Below, one piece after another: positions 17,192 through 25,242 of a stretch of DNA of 64,000 bases. Where the stretch lies: assembly GCA_017937095.1 (NCBI GenBank), contig JAGBEG010000010.1, forward strand, positions 682,001 to 746,000, given 5' to 3'. Under the pieces are notes generated by a model, which was not told the origin of the DNA, did not search any database, and worked only from the letters and a program-made list of their open reading frames with translations. Both the position numbers and the translations under genes were made by a program. Origin of the DNA: Roseburia sp. (GTDB lineage Bacteria > Bacillota > Clostridia > Lachnospirales > Lachnospiraceae). How positions within the stretch are numbered: the first letter of the stretch is position 1; each line of letters starts with the position of its first letter.

Positions 17192-17377
17192 AATGGTGCA
17201 CCTCCTAAAGAATTTCATGTTCATTTAGGATTAGCACAGGCTATTACCTTTCCATATTAAATTTTATATTTTGCAATAGCCCATGCTATGCACCAATATC
17301 ACCCATAAACCAAAGAGCCACCTTTCTGCAAATCTTATTAACAGTTTAATCTATCAGTTGAACTTTTGCAATGCTTT

Positions 17378-17854
17378 TTAAGAAATATCCGCAACCATGA
17401 TATATTCCTCATTGTTTTCACTAACAATTTTAAACCCTGCTTTTTGGTACATTTTAACAGCATAATTAGCTTTTTGAACAGACAACGATACCTTAGCGTA
17501 TTTGCTTTTCTTTAATTTGGTAAGCAAACCTTCCAACAAGGCCGTTCCTATTCCATATCCTCTGTATTCTTTATATAGTGACATTGCTAAGGATGGCGTT
17601 TTGTTATCAATATGCCCGTAATCATTCATAATTCTCACCCAAGCCGCTCCAACAATTTTATTATCAATCTCTACCACCATTCCTTGGTCTCCATGTTTTT
17701 TTCCAAAGTCCTTTATATATACTTGCAATTCTGGCAAGGAAATAATGGTTTTAGGTGGTGGGGTTGAGCCTTCTGGAATGAAAATAGCTTCGTATAGAAA
17801 TTGGCTTAGTAGCAAATACTCATGGTTTCTTATCTCTCGTATCTTATAATTCAT
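17378..17854 (-). CDS. GNAT family N-acetyltransferase (cargo)
   Basis: 158 aa. The acetyl-CoA loop EYRGYGIGTALLEGLL and the terminal MYQKAGFKIVSENNEEYIM are typical GNAT blocks; GAAWVRIMNDYG forms the central strand. The substrate is unknown. ATAGGAGGATTAT precedes ATG. It is AT-rich, unlike the transfer genes, and sits next to the CD3324 gene, suggesting both came in together as cargo of the element. Confidence 0.85.
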   Translation of the reverse strand: MNYKIREIRNHEYLLLSQFLYEAIFIPEGSTPPPKTIISLPELQVYIKDFGKKHGDQGMVVEIDNKIVGAAWVRIMNDYGHIDNKTPSLAMSLYKEYRGYGIGTALLEGLLTKLKKSKYAKVSLSVQKANYAVKMYQKAGFKIVSENNEEYIMVADIS

Positions 17855-18003
17855 ATAATCCTCCTATTATTATTTTATCATACTTCTTGGTTACTATACA
17901 TCTTAACACAGCTTCACCTTGTAGTGAAATAAAATAATACTTTATATCAAATTTCACTACATTCTCATAAGCTGACCCGAAATGTACAATGATATAGGGT
18001 GAT

Positions 18004-18369
18004 ATGAGAATGAACCAAGACGAAAGAAGGTTTGACTTTCACGGGCTCGGGCTCGCTTTGAAACAAGCCAGAGAGGAAAAGGGCTGGACACAAGCCTATG
18101 TGGCGGAGCTGGTCGGCAAGACTGACCGCACCATTATGAACATTGAGAACAAAGGCCAGCACCCCAGCTTCAACCTGTTTTTCAAACTCGTCACTCTGTT
18201 CGAAATTTCCGTAGATCAGTTTTTCTATACAGAAGGTCAGCGTGGAGAGAACAGTTGCAGAAAGCATATTGATGTGCTTTTAAGCTCGATGAATGAGAAA
18301 GAGCTTGTTGTCATGGAGGCCACAGCCGAAGGGCTCAAGAAAGCCAGAGAAACGGAGGTTCAGGAGTAA
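18004..18369 (+). CDS. XRE family transcriptional regulator
   Basis: 121 aa. Helix-turn-helix: LGLALKQAREEKGWTQAYVA, then LVGKTDRTIMNIENKG and ISVDQFFY. It is the only clear plus-strand gene inside the element and lies head-away from the GNAT gene, at the point where the transfer array ends, which suits an element regulator. ATG at 18004 or 18010 can be used; AGGGTG lies just upstream. A terminator overlaps its stop. Confidence 0.85.
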   Translation: MRMNQDERRFDFHGLGLALKQAREEKGWTQAYVAELVGKTDRTIMNIENKGQHPSFNLFFKLVTLFEISVDQFFYTEGQRGENSCRKHIDVLLSSMNEKELVVMEATAEGLKKARETEVQE

Positions 18370-18384
18370 GAGCCTCCGTTTTTT
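18351..18384 (+). terminator. Terminator of the XRE gene
   Basis: AACGGAGG and CCTCCGTT arms with a 14-nt loop spanning the stop codon, followed by TTTTTT. Confidence 0.85.
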
Positions 18385-18480
18385 CATGCCATTTTTGGGG
18401 CTGCCGCTAAGTGGCAAGCAATGCCTCCGTGGCCACAAAGGCCCGGACGCTGCTTGTTGGGGCTCGCCCCAAACCCGTAT

Positions 18481-18503
18481 CTTCGGGCCAACATGGCCCG
18501 AAG
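18481..18503. repeat. ICE palindrome 4
   Basis: Perfect arms CTTCGGGCCA and TGGCCCGAAG around ACA. It lies 34 bp after the relaxase stop. Confidence 0.9.
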
Positions 18504-18537
18504 TATTTGCGTCGCTTTGCTCCTTGTTTTCATAACC

Positions 18538-19953
18538 TCAACGCTCCTTTTCCTGCTTTCTGCCCGGCTCGGTGTAGCCCAGCAGAGTATCAATATTTGC
18601 CTTGATGGTGACGATTTCCTGCATATCCCGGCGCGCTTTCTGATACTCTCCATAAAGGCGCTTTTTCTTTGCCGTGAGCTTACGGCCTTCCTCCTTCAGC
18701 GCATCCATTTTCGGGAGTTTCGCCCCGCCCAGCAGACGGCGCATTTCCGCCTGTGCCGCCCGGTACAGTTCAATATCGGCCTCATGCTCCACAAGGAATT
18801 TCCGCCTGTACTTGGCAGCCTTGTACTGCTCAAAGACCGGGCGTGTTTTGGCATACTGAACCGTTGCGGCCTTTAGCCCGGCATTGGTTTTCATGGCCTG
18901 CTCCGTCTGCTTGATCTGCTCGGAAAGCGCATGGAAATGGTCGGTTGCCTCGGTGGCTTTCTGCGCCAACTGCTCATAATCAGTCAGGCCTTTGTCCTGT
19001 ATATAGGCGAGGGCGGCGGCCATCTGCTTGATGTTGAACACCTTCGCCCACCGCTCGTAGCCCGGTCCCTTACCGGCAGCCAGCTTTGCTTGAATATCCA
19101 CCGCCAGACTGATTTTTCGCTCCGGGCGTCCGGGGCGTTTTTCTTTGCCCTCAATGGCGGCAAGAACATCTTTCAGATCGTAGCCGTCCCCCAGCGTAGA
19201 GGCCCGCAGACGGGTAAAGCGTTCCTGTCCCTGGCCGGTCAGCCGGAAGCTGATACCACCGCCCCGAACCTTCTTGACTTCATATCCGGCCCGCTTCATC
19301 AGGGAAAGAAATTCGTCCAGATCGGCGGGGCGCTCGGCCAGCGCGGTATCAATGGCAAAGCGCAGCCGGTCCTGATACGAAAGCGGTCCTCTCCGTTCTT
19401 TCTGCCACTCCCCATAGTTCCGGTATTTTCCCTTGCTCCGGGGCTTCGGGTTCTCCACGATGGACAGCCCGTTTTCAAGGCACAGTCTGTCGGAGAGCCG
19501 ACGGAGGGCGAAGCTGGAGCCCCAGAAGTTTCGGAATTTTCGGGTACAGTCAAGGGTGGTGGAGTTGTAATAAATGTGACAATGAATGTGACGCTTATCG
19601 GTGTGCGTGGTAACGATAAAAGCGTGCCGCCCCTTCGTCCAGCGCATAGCCAGCTCATAGCCGATACGGTTCGCCTCCTTCGGTGTGATTTCCCCCGGAT
19701 AGAAGGATTGTCGTATCTGATAGCACAGCACATCATTGGCCTTTTTCTGTTCCCGGCCCGTCATGGCGGCATAGCTGGCCTTCGCCAAAAGAAACTCGTC
19801 CGCCACGGTGGCAGGGTCGCACTCATAAGCGGAGATATACTTTCCGCTTTCTGTTTTTTCCGGGTTTTTACCATAGTCCAGACAATCCCGGATGGCCTCG
19901 GCAATCGTTTCGCCTTCGCCCGCATGGCGCTGCAACAAAGTTGTGGTAGCCAG
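18538..19953 (-). CDS. MOBP relaxase (mobilisation nuclease)
   Basis: 471 aa from a CTG codon at 19953. The family normally begins MATT-x-L; here the sequence reads L-ATTTLLQRHAGEG, with GGGAGGG seven bases before CTG. The metal-binding motif HIHCHIYYNST is at residues about 122-132. Tyr residues near the N-terminus (about residue 27) could be the nicking residue. It would nick oriT, stay linked to the strand and lead it to VirD4. The C-terminal half is a long charged coiled coil (about 290-470). ICE palindrome 4 lies downstream; MobC is encoded upstream. A TTG at 19938 is the alternative start but would be too far from the ribosome site. Confidence 0.88.
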   Translation of the reverse strand: MATTTLLQRHAGEGETIAEAIRDCLDYGKNPEKTESGKYISAYECDPATVADEFLLAKASYAAMTGREQKKANDVLCYQIRQSFYPGEITPKEANRIGYELAMRWTKGRHAFIVTTHTDKRHIHCHIYYNSTTLDCTRKFRNFWGSSFALRRLSDRLCLENGLSIVENPKPRSKGKYRNYGEWQKERRGPLSYQDRLRFAIDTALAERPADLDEFLSLMKRAGYEVKKVRGGGISFRLTGQGQERFTRLRASTLGDGYDLKDVLAAIEGKEKRPGRPERKISLAVDIQAKLAAGKGPGYERWAKVFNIKQMAAALAYIQDKGLTDYEQLAQKATEATDHFHALSEQIKQTEQAMKTNAGLKAATVQYAKTRPVFEQYKAAKYRRKFLVEHEADIELYRAAQAEMRRLLGGAKLPKMDALKEEGRKLTAKKKRLYGEYQKARRDMQEIVTIKANIDTLLGYTEPGRKQEKER

Positions 19954-20005
19954 AAATCATCCCTCCCTTCTATGGAAAAAGGGCGGCCCGTCCAGACCGC
20001 TCCGA

Positions 20006-20028
20006 CATCGGGCCAACATGGCCCGAGG
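20006..20028. repeat. ICE palindrome 5
   Basis: Arms CATCGGGCCA and TGGCCCGAGG around ACA. It starts four bases after the CD1845-like stop codon. Confidence 0.85.
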
Positions 20029-20032
20029 CTGT

Positions 20033-20326
20033 TTAACTTGCCAGAAACCGATACAGAGCGGATTTGCCTCCGTCCAGCGCCCAAAGCAGAGAACCAGCCG
20101 CCGCTTGCAGCCCATACGGCGAAAGGAGGAAGGCGAGGAACAGAAATACAATCCCGCCGATGGGGGTCGGCGTGAAAAAGAGGGCGATACCCAGCACCGC
20201 CAGGATCACGGAGGCAATCGTCAGCAGGAAGGCGCAAATATCAAATAGAAACACCAGTAGAGCCGCCAGAAGGGATAGCGCCAGAGCGAAGGGCGCGACT
20301 AATATTTTCAGCAGTATCTTCATCAT
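20033..20326 (-). CDS. CD1845-like small membrane protein
   Basis: 97 aa, nearly all hydrophobic: MMKILLKILVAPFALAL, a second segment rich in Leu/Ile/Ala, and PTPIGGIVFLFLAFLLSPYG. Two or three membrane helices are expected. Proteins of this kind recur next to the relaxase in Tn1549-type elements; the role is unknown. AAAGGAGG stands five bases before the ATG pair. Copy B of the duplicated 44-bp sequence lies upstream with a promoter-like TTTATG-17-TAAAAT. Confidence 0.75.
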   Translation of the reverse strand: MMKILLKILVAPFALALSLLAALLVFLFDICAFLLTIASVILAVLGIALFFTPTPIGGIVFLFLAFLLSPYGLQAAAGSLLWALDGGKSALYRFLAS

Positions 20327-20369
20327 CAAAACCTCCTTTATTCTTTCTATCTCTATTTTATCATGCCTG

Positions 20370-20414
20370 CCCGGGGACATAAATGTTGCGAAAGATTAGT
20401 GAATCCTGTCCCGG
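20370..20414 (+). repeat. 44-bp duplicated regulatory/nic-like sequence, copy B
   Basis: Matches copy A (14877-14920). Ends CCGGGGACA and TGTCCCGG are inverted. It contains AATCCTG-TCCC, which fits the MOBP nic pattern YATCCTG-Y apart from the first base. On the minus strand it runs into TTTATG-17 bp-TAAAAT. It lies between mobC and the relaxase genes, a usual place for oriT. Confidence 0.75.
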
Positions 20415-20416
20415 AG

Positions 20417-20439
20417 CTTCGGGTCAACATGGCCCGAAG
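20417..20439. repeat. ICE palindrome 6
   Basis: Arms CTTCGGGTCA and TGGCCCGAAG around ACA. It directly adjoins copy B of the 44-bp repeat. Confidence 0.85.
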
Positions 20440-20454
20440 TGGTAAAAAAAGAAC

Positions 20455-20492
20455 AGGGCGGCAAGCCCCACACAACGGAAGCCTGCCGCCCT
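20455..20492 (-). terminator. Hairpin with T7 after mobC
   Basis: On the minus strand AGGGCGGCAGGC pairs with GCTTGCCGCCCT and TTCTTTTTTTACC follows, five bases after the mobC stop. It reads as a terminator. A stem-loop near oriT is an alternative. Confidence 0.7.
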
Positions 20493-20496
20493 CGTC

Positions 20497-20838
20497 TTAC
20501 TTTGCCACCAGCTCGGAGAGCTCCCGCAGCACCTTTGACACCTCGCCCCACAGCTTTTCATAGTCCCGCTTCAATCCGTCGATTTCCTCCAGGTACACGC
20601 CGTAGGTATGCGCGTGTACGGCGACCTGATTGAGATTGTTGGAACAGCGCCTTTGCAGAGAGATCAATTCTTTTATGGGCGCAAGGTCAACGTGCAGGAT
20701 ATACCCGTTCAGAGCCATCTTCCGCACATAAGCCCCGGCATTGGAAATGCCCGCTTCGGCCATCCGTTCATGGATGGCCGCCAGCTCGTCCGGCGTCACC
20801 ATGACGTGCAGATGGACATTCCGCTTGCGGTTCTCCAT
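20497..20838 (-). CDS. mobC: MobC-like relaxosome accessory protein
   Basis: 113 aa. It begins MENRKRNVHLHVMVTPDELA with a ribbon-helix-helix-like N-terminus, then AGISNAGAYVRKMALNGYIL and the MobC-type stretch ISLQRRCSNNLNQVAVHAHTYG. MobC proteins open oriT DNA for the relaxase. Its ATG overlaps the stop of the upstream 60-aa gene (TGATG), so the two are coupled. The relaxase follows two features downstream. Confidence 0.88.
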   Translation of the reverse strand: MENRKRNVHLHVMVTPDELAAIHERMAEAGISNAGAYVRKMALNGYILHVDLAPIKELISLQRRCSNNLNQVAVHAHTYGVYLEEIDGLKRDYEKLWGEVSKVLRELSELVAK

Positions 20839-21020
20839 CAGCGTTCCAGCTCCCGGCCCTTTCTGCGCTCTTTGGGCTCCTTCACTTTATCCAGCGGTTT
20901 TGCGTCCAGCTCCGGGGGCGCAGGCTGGATGGGCGTGTTATTGGGTACGCCGTCGATCATGTTGCAGTTCTGCTCCGTGGAGAGCTCGGCGGTTTTCAAA
21001 TAGTTGTCTTTTTCGTGCAT
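20838..21020 (-). CDS. 60-aa hydrophilic protein, unrecognised
   Basis: MHEKDNYLKTAELSTEQNCN, then a proline-rich PIQPAPPELD and a charged tail. AAAGGAGG is six bases before ATG. The TGATG overlap with mobC supports translation. No domain is known to me. It is likely a small element protein made together with MobC. Confidence 0.6.
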   Translation of the reverse strand: MHEKDNYLKTAELSTEQNCNMIDGVPNNTPIQPAPPELDAKPLDKVKEPKERRKGRELER

Positions 21021-21032
21021 GGCAATCCTCCT

Positions 21033-21623
21033 TTATCGTTCCTCATGGTTTTTATGGTTCCGCTTCTGGCTGGGTTCCTTCGGGGGTTCCTGCCCTCTGG
21101 CTCCATCCTTGAGCCGGGCGGTGATGGAGGGGCGCACCCGGTCAGGATTGGCCGGTGCGGGTTTCAGCTCGTAGTCCTCCATCTGTTTTTCGGTCAGCGG
21201 CTTCGCATAGGTCAGTTCTCCCCATGCCATCAGCCTGCCATTTGCCACAGGACGCCGCCTGTCGTCATCGTAGTTGACGATGGAAAGCGGAAGGTTATCC
21301 GGGGGCTTCGGGTAGGTGCCTATGTCCACAGGGCGCTGGGTGGAATAGTAGCGGTAAACGCCATCCGGGCCCAGCTCTGTATTTTTGACTGCTGCATGGT
21401 AAAGGTGCTGATAATCGTCCACCCGGCGGTCAAAGTCCCGCTGCGCCCATTCCGGACTGTTTCCATAGCGGCCCCAGTAGTAATCCCGCTGGCCCTTTTC
21501 GCCTTCGGTAAACTGCCAGGTCACAAATGGGTCCGGCGCTCCCGGATTATGCCCCAGCGCAAAGCCGTGTCCGCTGTCAAAAGTGGTTGTTTTCAAAATG
21601 GCATAGCCTTGTACGATCTCCAA
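21033..21623 (-). CDS. Conserved Tn1549-type protein of unknown function
   Basis: 196 aa from TTG at 21623: EIVQGYAILKTTTFDSGHGF, then DPFVTWQFTEGEKGQRDYYWG and NPDRVRPSITARLK. AGGAGG lies six bases before TTG; the only in-frame ATG upstream is inside ICE palindrome 7. It is glyco-enzyme-unlike and soluble, with a charged C-terminal tail. I recognise it as a recurrent gene of these elements but not its function. Confidence 0.6.
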   Translation of the reverse strand: MEIVQGYAILKTTTFDSGHGFALGHNPGAPDPFVTWQFTEGEKGQRDYYWGRYGNSPEWAQRDFDRRVDDYQHLYHAAVKNTELGPDGVYRYYSTQRPVDIGTYPKPPDNLPLSIVNYDDDRRRPVANGRLMAWGELTYAKPLTEKQMEDYELKPAPANPDRVRPSITARLKDGARGQEPPKEPSQKRNHKNHEER

Positions 21624-21642
21624 GAGATACCTCCTTTCTGTA

Positions 21643-21665
21643 CCTCGGGCCAACATGGCCCGAAG
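21643..21665. repeat. ICE palindrome 7
   Basis: Arms CCTCGGGCCA and TGGCCCGAAG around ACA. It ends just before the ribosome site of the TTG-start gene. Confidence 0.9.
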
Positions 21666-21755
21666 TGTGGTATGTTACGAAATGAGGGAGTAAACCGGGG
21701 CGGGATGGGTTGCAGTATTCCCGCCCCGGAAACGCCCTCAAAAAAGCCCGGAATA

Positions 21756-22157
21756 TCAAGCCTTTCGGGGCGGCAAATCGTAACCGCCGCCCGGCCTTTT
21801 CTCCCGCATTTTCCTCATGCGTTCCCGGCTTTTCCGGCGGTTTCCTTCGGCCTTGCAGGCGTCGGAACAGTAGGCTTGACGGCCTTCGGGTAAAAATGCC
21901 CGCCCGCAGACCGTACAGGCCCGAAGCTCCGGGGAGCCGCCTTCCACGGTCAGCGCCGCAAGAAGCTCCGGGTCAATGGGCAAGACGGCCTCCCGGAAAT
22001 ACCGACAGTAAGCGCCCGTCCAGCATTTGTGTAGCATATAGCAGCCACAGTCCAGCGGCAGGCAAAGGCCCGTTTCCCGATCATAGTTGGCGCACATCCC
22101 CGTGACAAGGGAACGGATTTTCTTCCTCTCGTCACGGGTCAGCTCCCGGGCGTCCAT
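21756..22157 (-). CDS. Cysteine-rich VLP-type zinc protein
   Basis: 133 aa. Two cysteine clusters: MCANYDRETGLCLPLDCGCYMLHKC (residues about 21-45), and RACTVCGRAFLPEGRQAYCSDACKAEG near the C-terminus, which looks like a zinc ribbon. Matches the Cys_rich_VLP family found in conjugative elements; role unknown. The start abuts the previous gene stop with no gap. Confidence 0.75.
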   Translation of the reverse strand: MDARELTRDERKKIRSLVTGMCANYDRETGLCLPLDCGCYMLHKCWTGAYCRYFREAVLPIDPELLAALTVEGGSPELRACTVCGRAFLPEGRQAYCSDACKAEGNRRKSRERMRKMREKRPGGGYDLPPRKA

Positions 22158-22349
22158 TCAGGACTTCGGGCCACGATGGCCCGAAGGGCGGGGCTCCACA
22201 ATCAGCGCCCGGAATTTCTTCCGACACTGTTTTTTCCTGCCTTTGCACTCCTTGTAGTAGCGGCATCCGGTACAAGGGTCATCGCTGCCCCGGCCCGGCC
22301 ACGGGACTTCCTTCATCATTCGTTCAAAGGGGCTGTTGGTAAAATTCAC
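22158..22349 (-). CDS. Small cysteine-rich protein, GTG start
   Basis: 63 aa from GTG at 22349 (NFTNSPFERMMKEVPWPGRG, then CTGCRYYKECKGRKKQC). The GTGA overlaps the stop of the DUF4366 gene by four bases and AGGAGG lies seven bases upstream. Four cysteines suggest a metal site. The C-terminus reads RPSGHRGPKS, encoded by ICE palindrome 8. Confidence 0.6.
   Translation of the reverse strand: MNFTNSPFERMMKEVPWPGRGSDDPCTGCRYYKECKGRKKQCRKKFRALIVEPRPSGHRGPKS
22164..22186. repeat. ICE palindrome 8, inside a gene
   Basis: Arms CTTCGGGCCA and TGGCCCGAAG around CGA. It encodes SGHRGPK at the end of the 63-aa protein. Confidence 0.9.
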
Positions 22350-23020
22350 TGGCGGGCCTCCTGTTCTTCCGTGTCCTCGTCCCACGGAGGGGTATCCTCG
22401 TCCTCGGGTTCCTCTGCGATTTCCTCCGGTCCTTCGTCCTCATATTCGCAGTAGTCGTCCTCCAGGTCCGGCGCTTCGTGCTTCGGCTTGTAAATCTTGA
22501 AGTAATAACCGGCACCGCCGCCAATCAGCACCACCGCCCCGATCAGGAGCAGCGAAAGAAGCGGGCTGTCTGTTTTTTCGGCCTCGGGTTCGGGTTCCGG
22601 CTCGGTCACTTCCTCCACGGGTTCGGTGGGCTCCGGCTCCGGTTCGGGGGGCACTTCCTCGGCTGGTTCCTCGCCCTGTTCGGCAAGAGGCAGAAGGTCA
22701 TCCACGGTTACAGCGTTGAGGAAATAGACATTTTCGCTGGTTTTCTGCTTGTCGATCACCAGATAGAAAATACTCTCGTCTGCGGTGGTAATGGTGTAGA
22801 ACTCTTTGCCGTCCTCGTCGGTGGCGTTGTCCACCACCGTTCCCGTTCCATCCGGGGTAAAGGGGTTCTGGGTTTCCGGCTCCGCCTCGGTTTCCACCGG
22901 GGCGGGGGTGGCCTCGGGCTGCGGCTCATTGCTCTGGGCGTAAGCCGGGACCGTAAAGATCAGGCAACACAAAAGGCTGGCAGTCATCACCGCCAGCCTG
23001 CGAAATTTAGTTTTCTTCAT
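22346..23020 (-). CDS. DUF4366 (CD1107-type) secreted membrane protein
   Basis: 224 aa. Signal peptide MKKTKFRRLAVMTASLLCC with cleavage after AYA. An extracellular domain contains EFYTITTADESIFYLVIDKQ and NVYFLNAV. A Pro/Glu-rich spacer follows (about 120-150), then one transmembrane helix SPLLSLLLIGAVVLIGGGAG and an acidic cytoplasmic tail. These proteins accompany the mating apparatus of CTn elements and probably sit at the cell surface. ATG at 23020 follows AAAGGAGG and lies inside the 3' end of the DUF4315 gene. Confidence 0.8.
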   Translation of the reverse strand: MKKTKFRRLAVMTASLLCCLIFTVPAYAQSNEPQPEATPAPVETEAEPETQNPFTPDGTGTVVDNATDEDGKEFYTITTADESIFYLVIDKQKTSENVYFLNAVTVDDLLPLAEQGEEPAEEVPPEPEPEPTEPVEEVTEPEPEPEAEKTDSPLLSLLLIGAVVLIGGGAGYYFKIYKPKHEAPDLEDDYCEYEDEGPEEIAEEPEDEDTPPWDEDTEEQEARQ

Positions 23021-23273
23021 GGGCCGTGTCCTCCTTTTCGGGTGCCTCCGGCTTCGGGCCATTGTGGCCCGAAGCGGCAAGGCTGTTTTTGGGGTCGTTC
23101 AGAAAGGCCATCAGCTCGGCGGGGGTCAGTTTGAGAGAGCGCACCGCCTGCACGATCTGGCTGTTTTCTTCCTCCTGTTTCTGCTTTTCCAGCTCCCGGA
23201 TTTTGGCCTGCCACTCGGCGGCCTTCTCCCGGGCCTTTTCCAGCTCCTTATCGAGCTTGTCGATCTTGTTCAT
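23007..23273 (-). CDS. DUF4315 family protein
   Basis: 88 aa. A coiled-coil N-terminus (MNKIDKLDKELEKAREKAAE) is followed by SLKLTPAELMAFLND, as in DUF4315. The tail AASGHNGPKPEAPEK comes from ICE palindrome 9 and looks added after the conserved end. It overlaps the next gene by 14 bases. Function unknown; always among transfer genes. Confidence 0.75.
   Translation of the reverse strand: MNKIDKLDKELEKAREKAAEWQAKIRELEKQKQEEENSQIVQAVRSLKLTPAELMAFLNDPKNSLAASGHNGPKPEAPEKEDTAHEEN
23052..23074. repeat. ICE palindrome 9, inside a gene
   Basis: Arms CTTCGGGCCA and TGGCCCGAAG around TTG. It encodes SGHNGPK near the DUF4315 C-terminus. Confidence 0.9.
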
Positions 23274-23295
23274 GCAAGGGCTCCTTTCTTCTGGC

Positions 23296-25194
23296 TCACA
23301 AACGCCCGAAGGCGTAGAAATGTGTCTGCCAGTAGCTTGAATTGATATTTGCGTATTGGATGGGCGACCCGCAATGCAGCATCATCCCGTCGCCCACATA
23401 AATCCCCACATGGGACACAGGGCCGGGGCTGTCATAGGTTCCCGTGAAAAAGATAATGTCGCCCGGTTTCGCCTCGGAGGGGGAAATGATGGCGCACTGG
23501 TTGTAAATGCCCTGCGCCGTGGTACGGGGCAGGTTGTGGACGCCGCTGGCCGTGTACACCCAGCAGACAAAGCCCGAACAGTCAAAGGAGGTGGACGGGC
23601 TGGAGCCGCCCCACACATAAGGCCAGCCGATGTACTTTGTCGCCTCTGCCATGAGCGCCGCAAAGGCCGGGTCATCCAGCGCCTCGCCGGGTATCTCATA
23701 GCTGGGGCCGGTTTCCTCGCCGCCGGTATAAATCCCTTCCCACAAATAGGGCTTGTTGCCTTTGAGCTGCTGCATGACGGTGTAGATTTCCCGCTGCTGT
23801 TCGTTAAGCCTCGGCAGGATCACAGCAGGCAGCGTTTTGTTTGTGAGGGTCACATTGAGGATGTAATACTCATAGGGGACTTCCTCGGTGGTGGTTTCTC
23901 CGGTTTCCGGGTCGGTGCTGATTTCGGTGCGGTAGCGTATCTCGATTTCCTCCGTCAAGGTCAGCTCATACTGCGCCTCGAAGATCTCCCGCAGCTCGTC
24001 CTGCACCTGTTCCCGGAAATAAACATGGTACTTTGCCGAGAGATAGGACGCCAACTCATAGGGGTTGTGGCCGATCTCGTCCACAGAATAGCGGTACTCG
24101 TCATAGCCGGGATGGGTGCTTTCGATGTTCGCTACCGTCTGCGCCAGTTCATTTTCCAGCGCCGTGTAGTCCTCGTCCACGCCAAGCAGGTCGGCGTCCT
24201 CCGAAGCATAGGAAGTGCCGGACACCGCATTGGCAAGACCGCTGCCAAGCGTGGGAAAGATGGAGCTTACCGCCGACAGGATATAGCAGACCAGCAGCAA
24301 CAGCACCAAAACCAAAACCGCCACAGGATGACGGGTCACAAACTGCGCTGCCCGCCGGGTCACATTCCCCGAAGCGGCAGCGGCTTTCTTTGCGGCCTTT
24401 GTACTCTGTTTTGCCGCCACCTTTGCCTCTTTGGAATACCGGCGTTTTAGTTTCCACTTCTGCTGTATCCGGGACAGCGGATTGCTGGCAAGCTCCGGGT
24501 GCTCGGCGGCCATCTTCTGAAAATCCACATTAGCCCGGGCTTTTATGTCCTTCCGTTCCCACTTTGCCACCTTCCGGGCCGGGTGTTCCCGCCAGCGCCG
24601 TTTGGCATACCGGGTCAGTTTCCGGGTCCCGGCCTCGGCGGTCAGCTCGGATTTATGCGCTCCTTCCACGCCCACATTTTCACGCTCGACTTCGTGGATT
24701 TTGTTGTGGAGATAAAACCATGCCTCGGTGCGGGCTCCCCGGGCGGCTTTCTTTGCAAGGCCCGGCGGCTTCTGCGCCGCCCGTTTCGCCTCGACCTTAT
24801 CCAGCTTCTCCCGGGCCTTTCCCAGCTTTTCCCCGGCGCGCTCCGCTTTGGCCTGCGCCTTCTGGTACTTGTCCTTTTTACTCCCGGCTTTCTCGGCGGA
24901 GCCCTCCGGCTCCTGCGCCTTGCCGGTATCCTGCGGACCGCCTCTGTCATCCTCCTGCCTCATGCGGTCAGAAGGGCGGGCTTTCCGGCTGTCCTCTTGA
25001 AACTTGCCGCTTTTGGACTTCGGGCCATCATGGCCCGAAGCGCCGGTCTGCCCGGTATCCTCGTCCTCAAACCGCAGGCGTCGGGACGGTGCGGGGGAAG
25101 GCCCTTCCCGGTCAGCCGGTCCGGGGCGAGTGCTCCCGGTATCCTCCGGCGGCCCCGGCCTTTGAAAATTCCGTTTATCCGGTTTCTTTCCGAT
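23296..25194 (-). CDS. NlpC/P60 cell-wall hydrolase of the mating apparatus
   Basis: About 632 aa if started at the ATC codon at 25194 (GKKPDKRNFQRPGP). GGAGGG lies upstream and no ATG, GTG or TTG is available nearby. The first in-frame ATG (24963) has no ribosome site and would drop 77 residues. Layout: charged coiled coil (1-270), one transmembrane helix (VLVLVLLLLVCYILSAV), an extracellular part, then NlpC/P60 with WGGSSPSTSFDCSGFV (catalytic Cys) and SHVGIYVGD (His). It would open peptidoglycan for the channel, like VirB1. ICE palindrome 10 encodes SGHDGPKS within the N-terminal tail. Confidence 0.82.
   Translation of the reverse strand: MGKKPDKRNFQRPGPPEDTGSTRPGPADREGPSPAPSRRLRFEDEDTGQTGASGHDGPKSKSGKFQEDSRKARPSDRMRQEDDRGGPQDTGKAQEPEGSAEKAGSKKDKYQKAQAKAERAGEKLGKAREKLDKVEAKRAAQKPPGLAKKAARGARTEAWFYLHNKIHEVERENVGVEGAHKSELTAEAGTRKLTRYAKRRWREHPARKVAKWERKDIKARANVDFQKMAAEHPELASNPLSRIQQKWKLKRRYSKEAKVAAKQSTKAAKKAAAASGNVTRRAAQFVTRHPVAVLVLVLLLLVCYILSAVSSIFPTLGSGLANAVSGTSYASEDADLLGVDEDYTALENELAQTVANIESTHPGYDEYRYSVDEIGHNPYELASYLSAKYHVYFREQVQDELREIFEAQYELTLTEEIEIRYRTEISTDPETGETTTEEVPYEYYILNVTLTNKTLPAVILPRLNEQQREIYTVMQQLKGNKPYLWEGIYTGGEETGPSYEIPGEALDDPAFAALMAEATKYIGWPYVWGGSSPSTSFDCSGFVCWVYTASGVHNLPRTTAQGIYNQCAIISPSEAKPGDIIFFTGTYDSPGPVSHVGIYVGDGMMLHCGSPIQYANINSSYWQTHFYAFGRL
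25018..25040. repeat. ICE palindrome 10, inside a gene
   Basis: Arms CTTCGGGCCA and TGGCCCGAAG around TCA. It encodes SGHDGPK if the NlpC/P60 gene starts at 25194. Confidence 0.9.
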
Positions 25195-25215
25195 GATGTA
25201 TCCCTCCTTTCCGAA

Positions 25216-25238
25216 CCTCGGGCCAGCATGGCCCGAAG
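25216..25238. repeat. ICE palindrome 11
   Basis: Arms CCTCGGGCCA and TGGCCCGAAG around GCA. It starts four bases after the virB4 stop. Confidence 0.9.
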
Positions 25239-25242
25239 TGTG

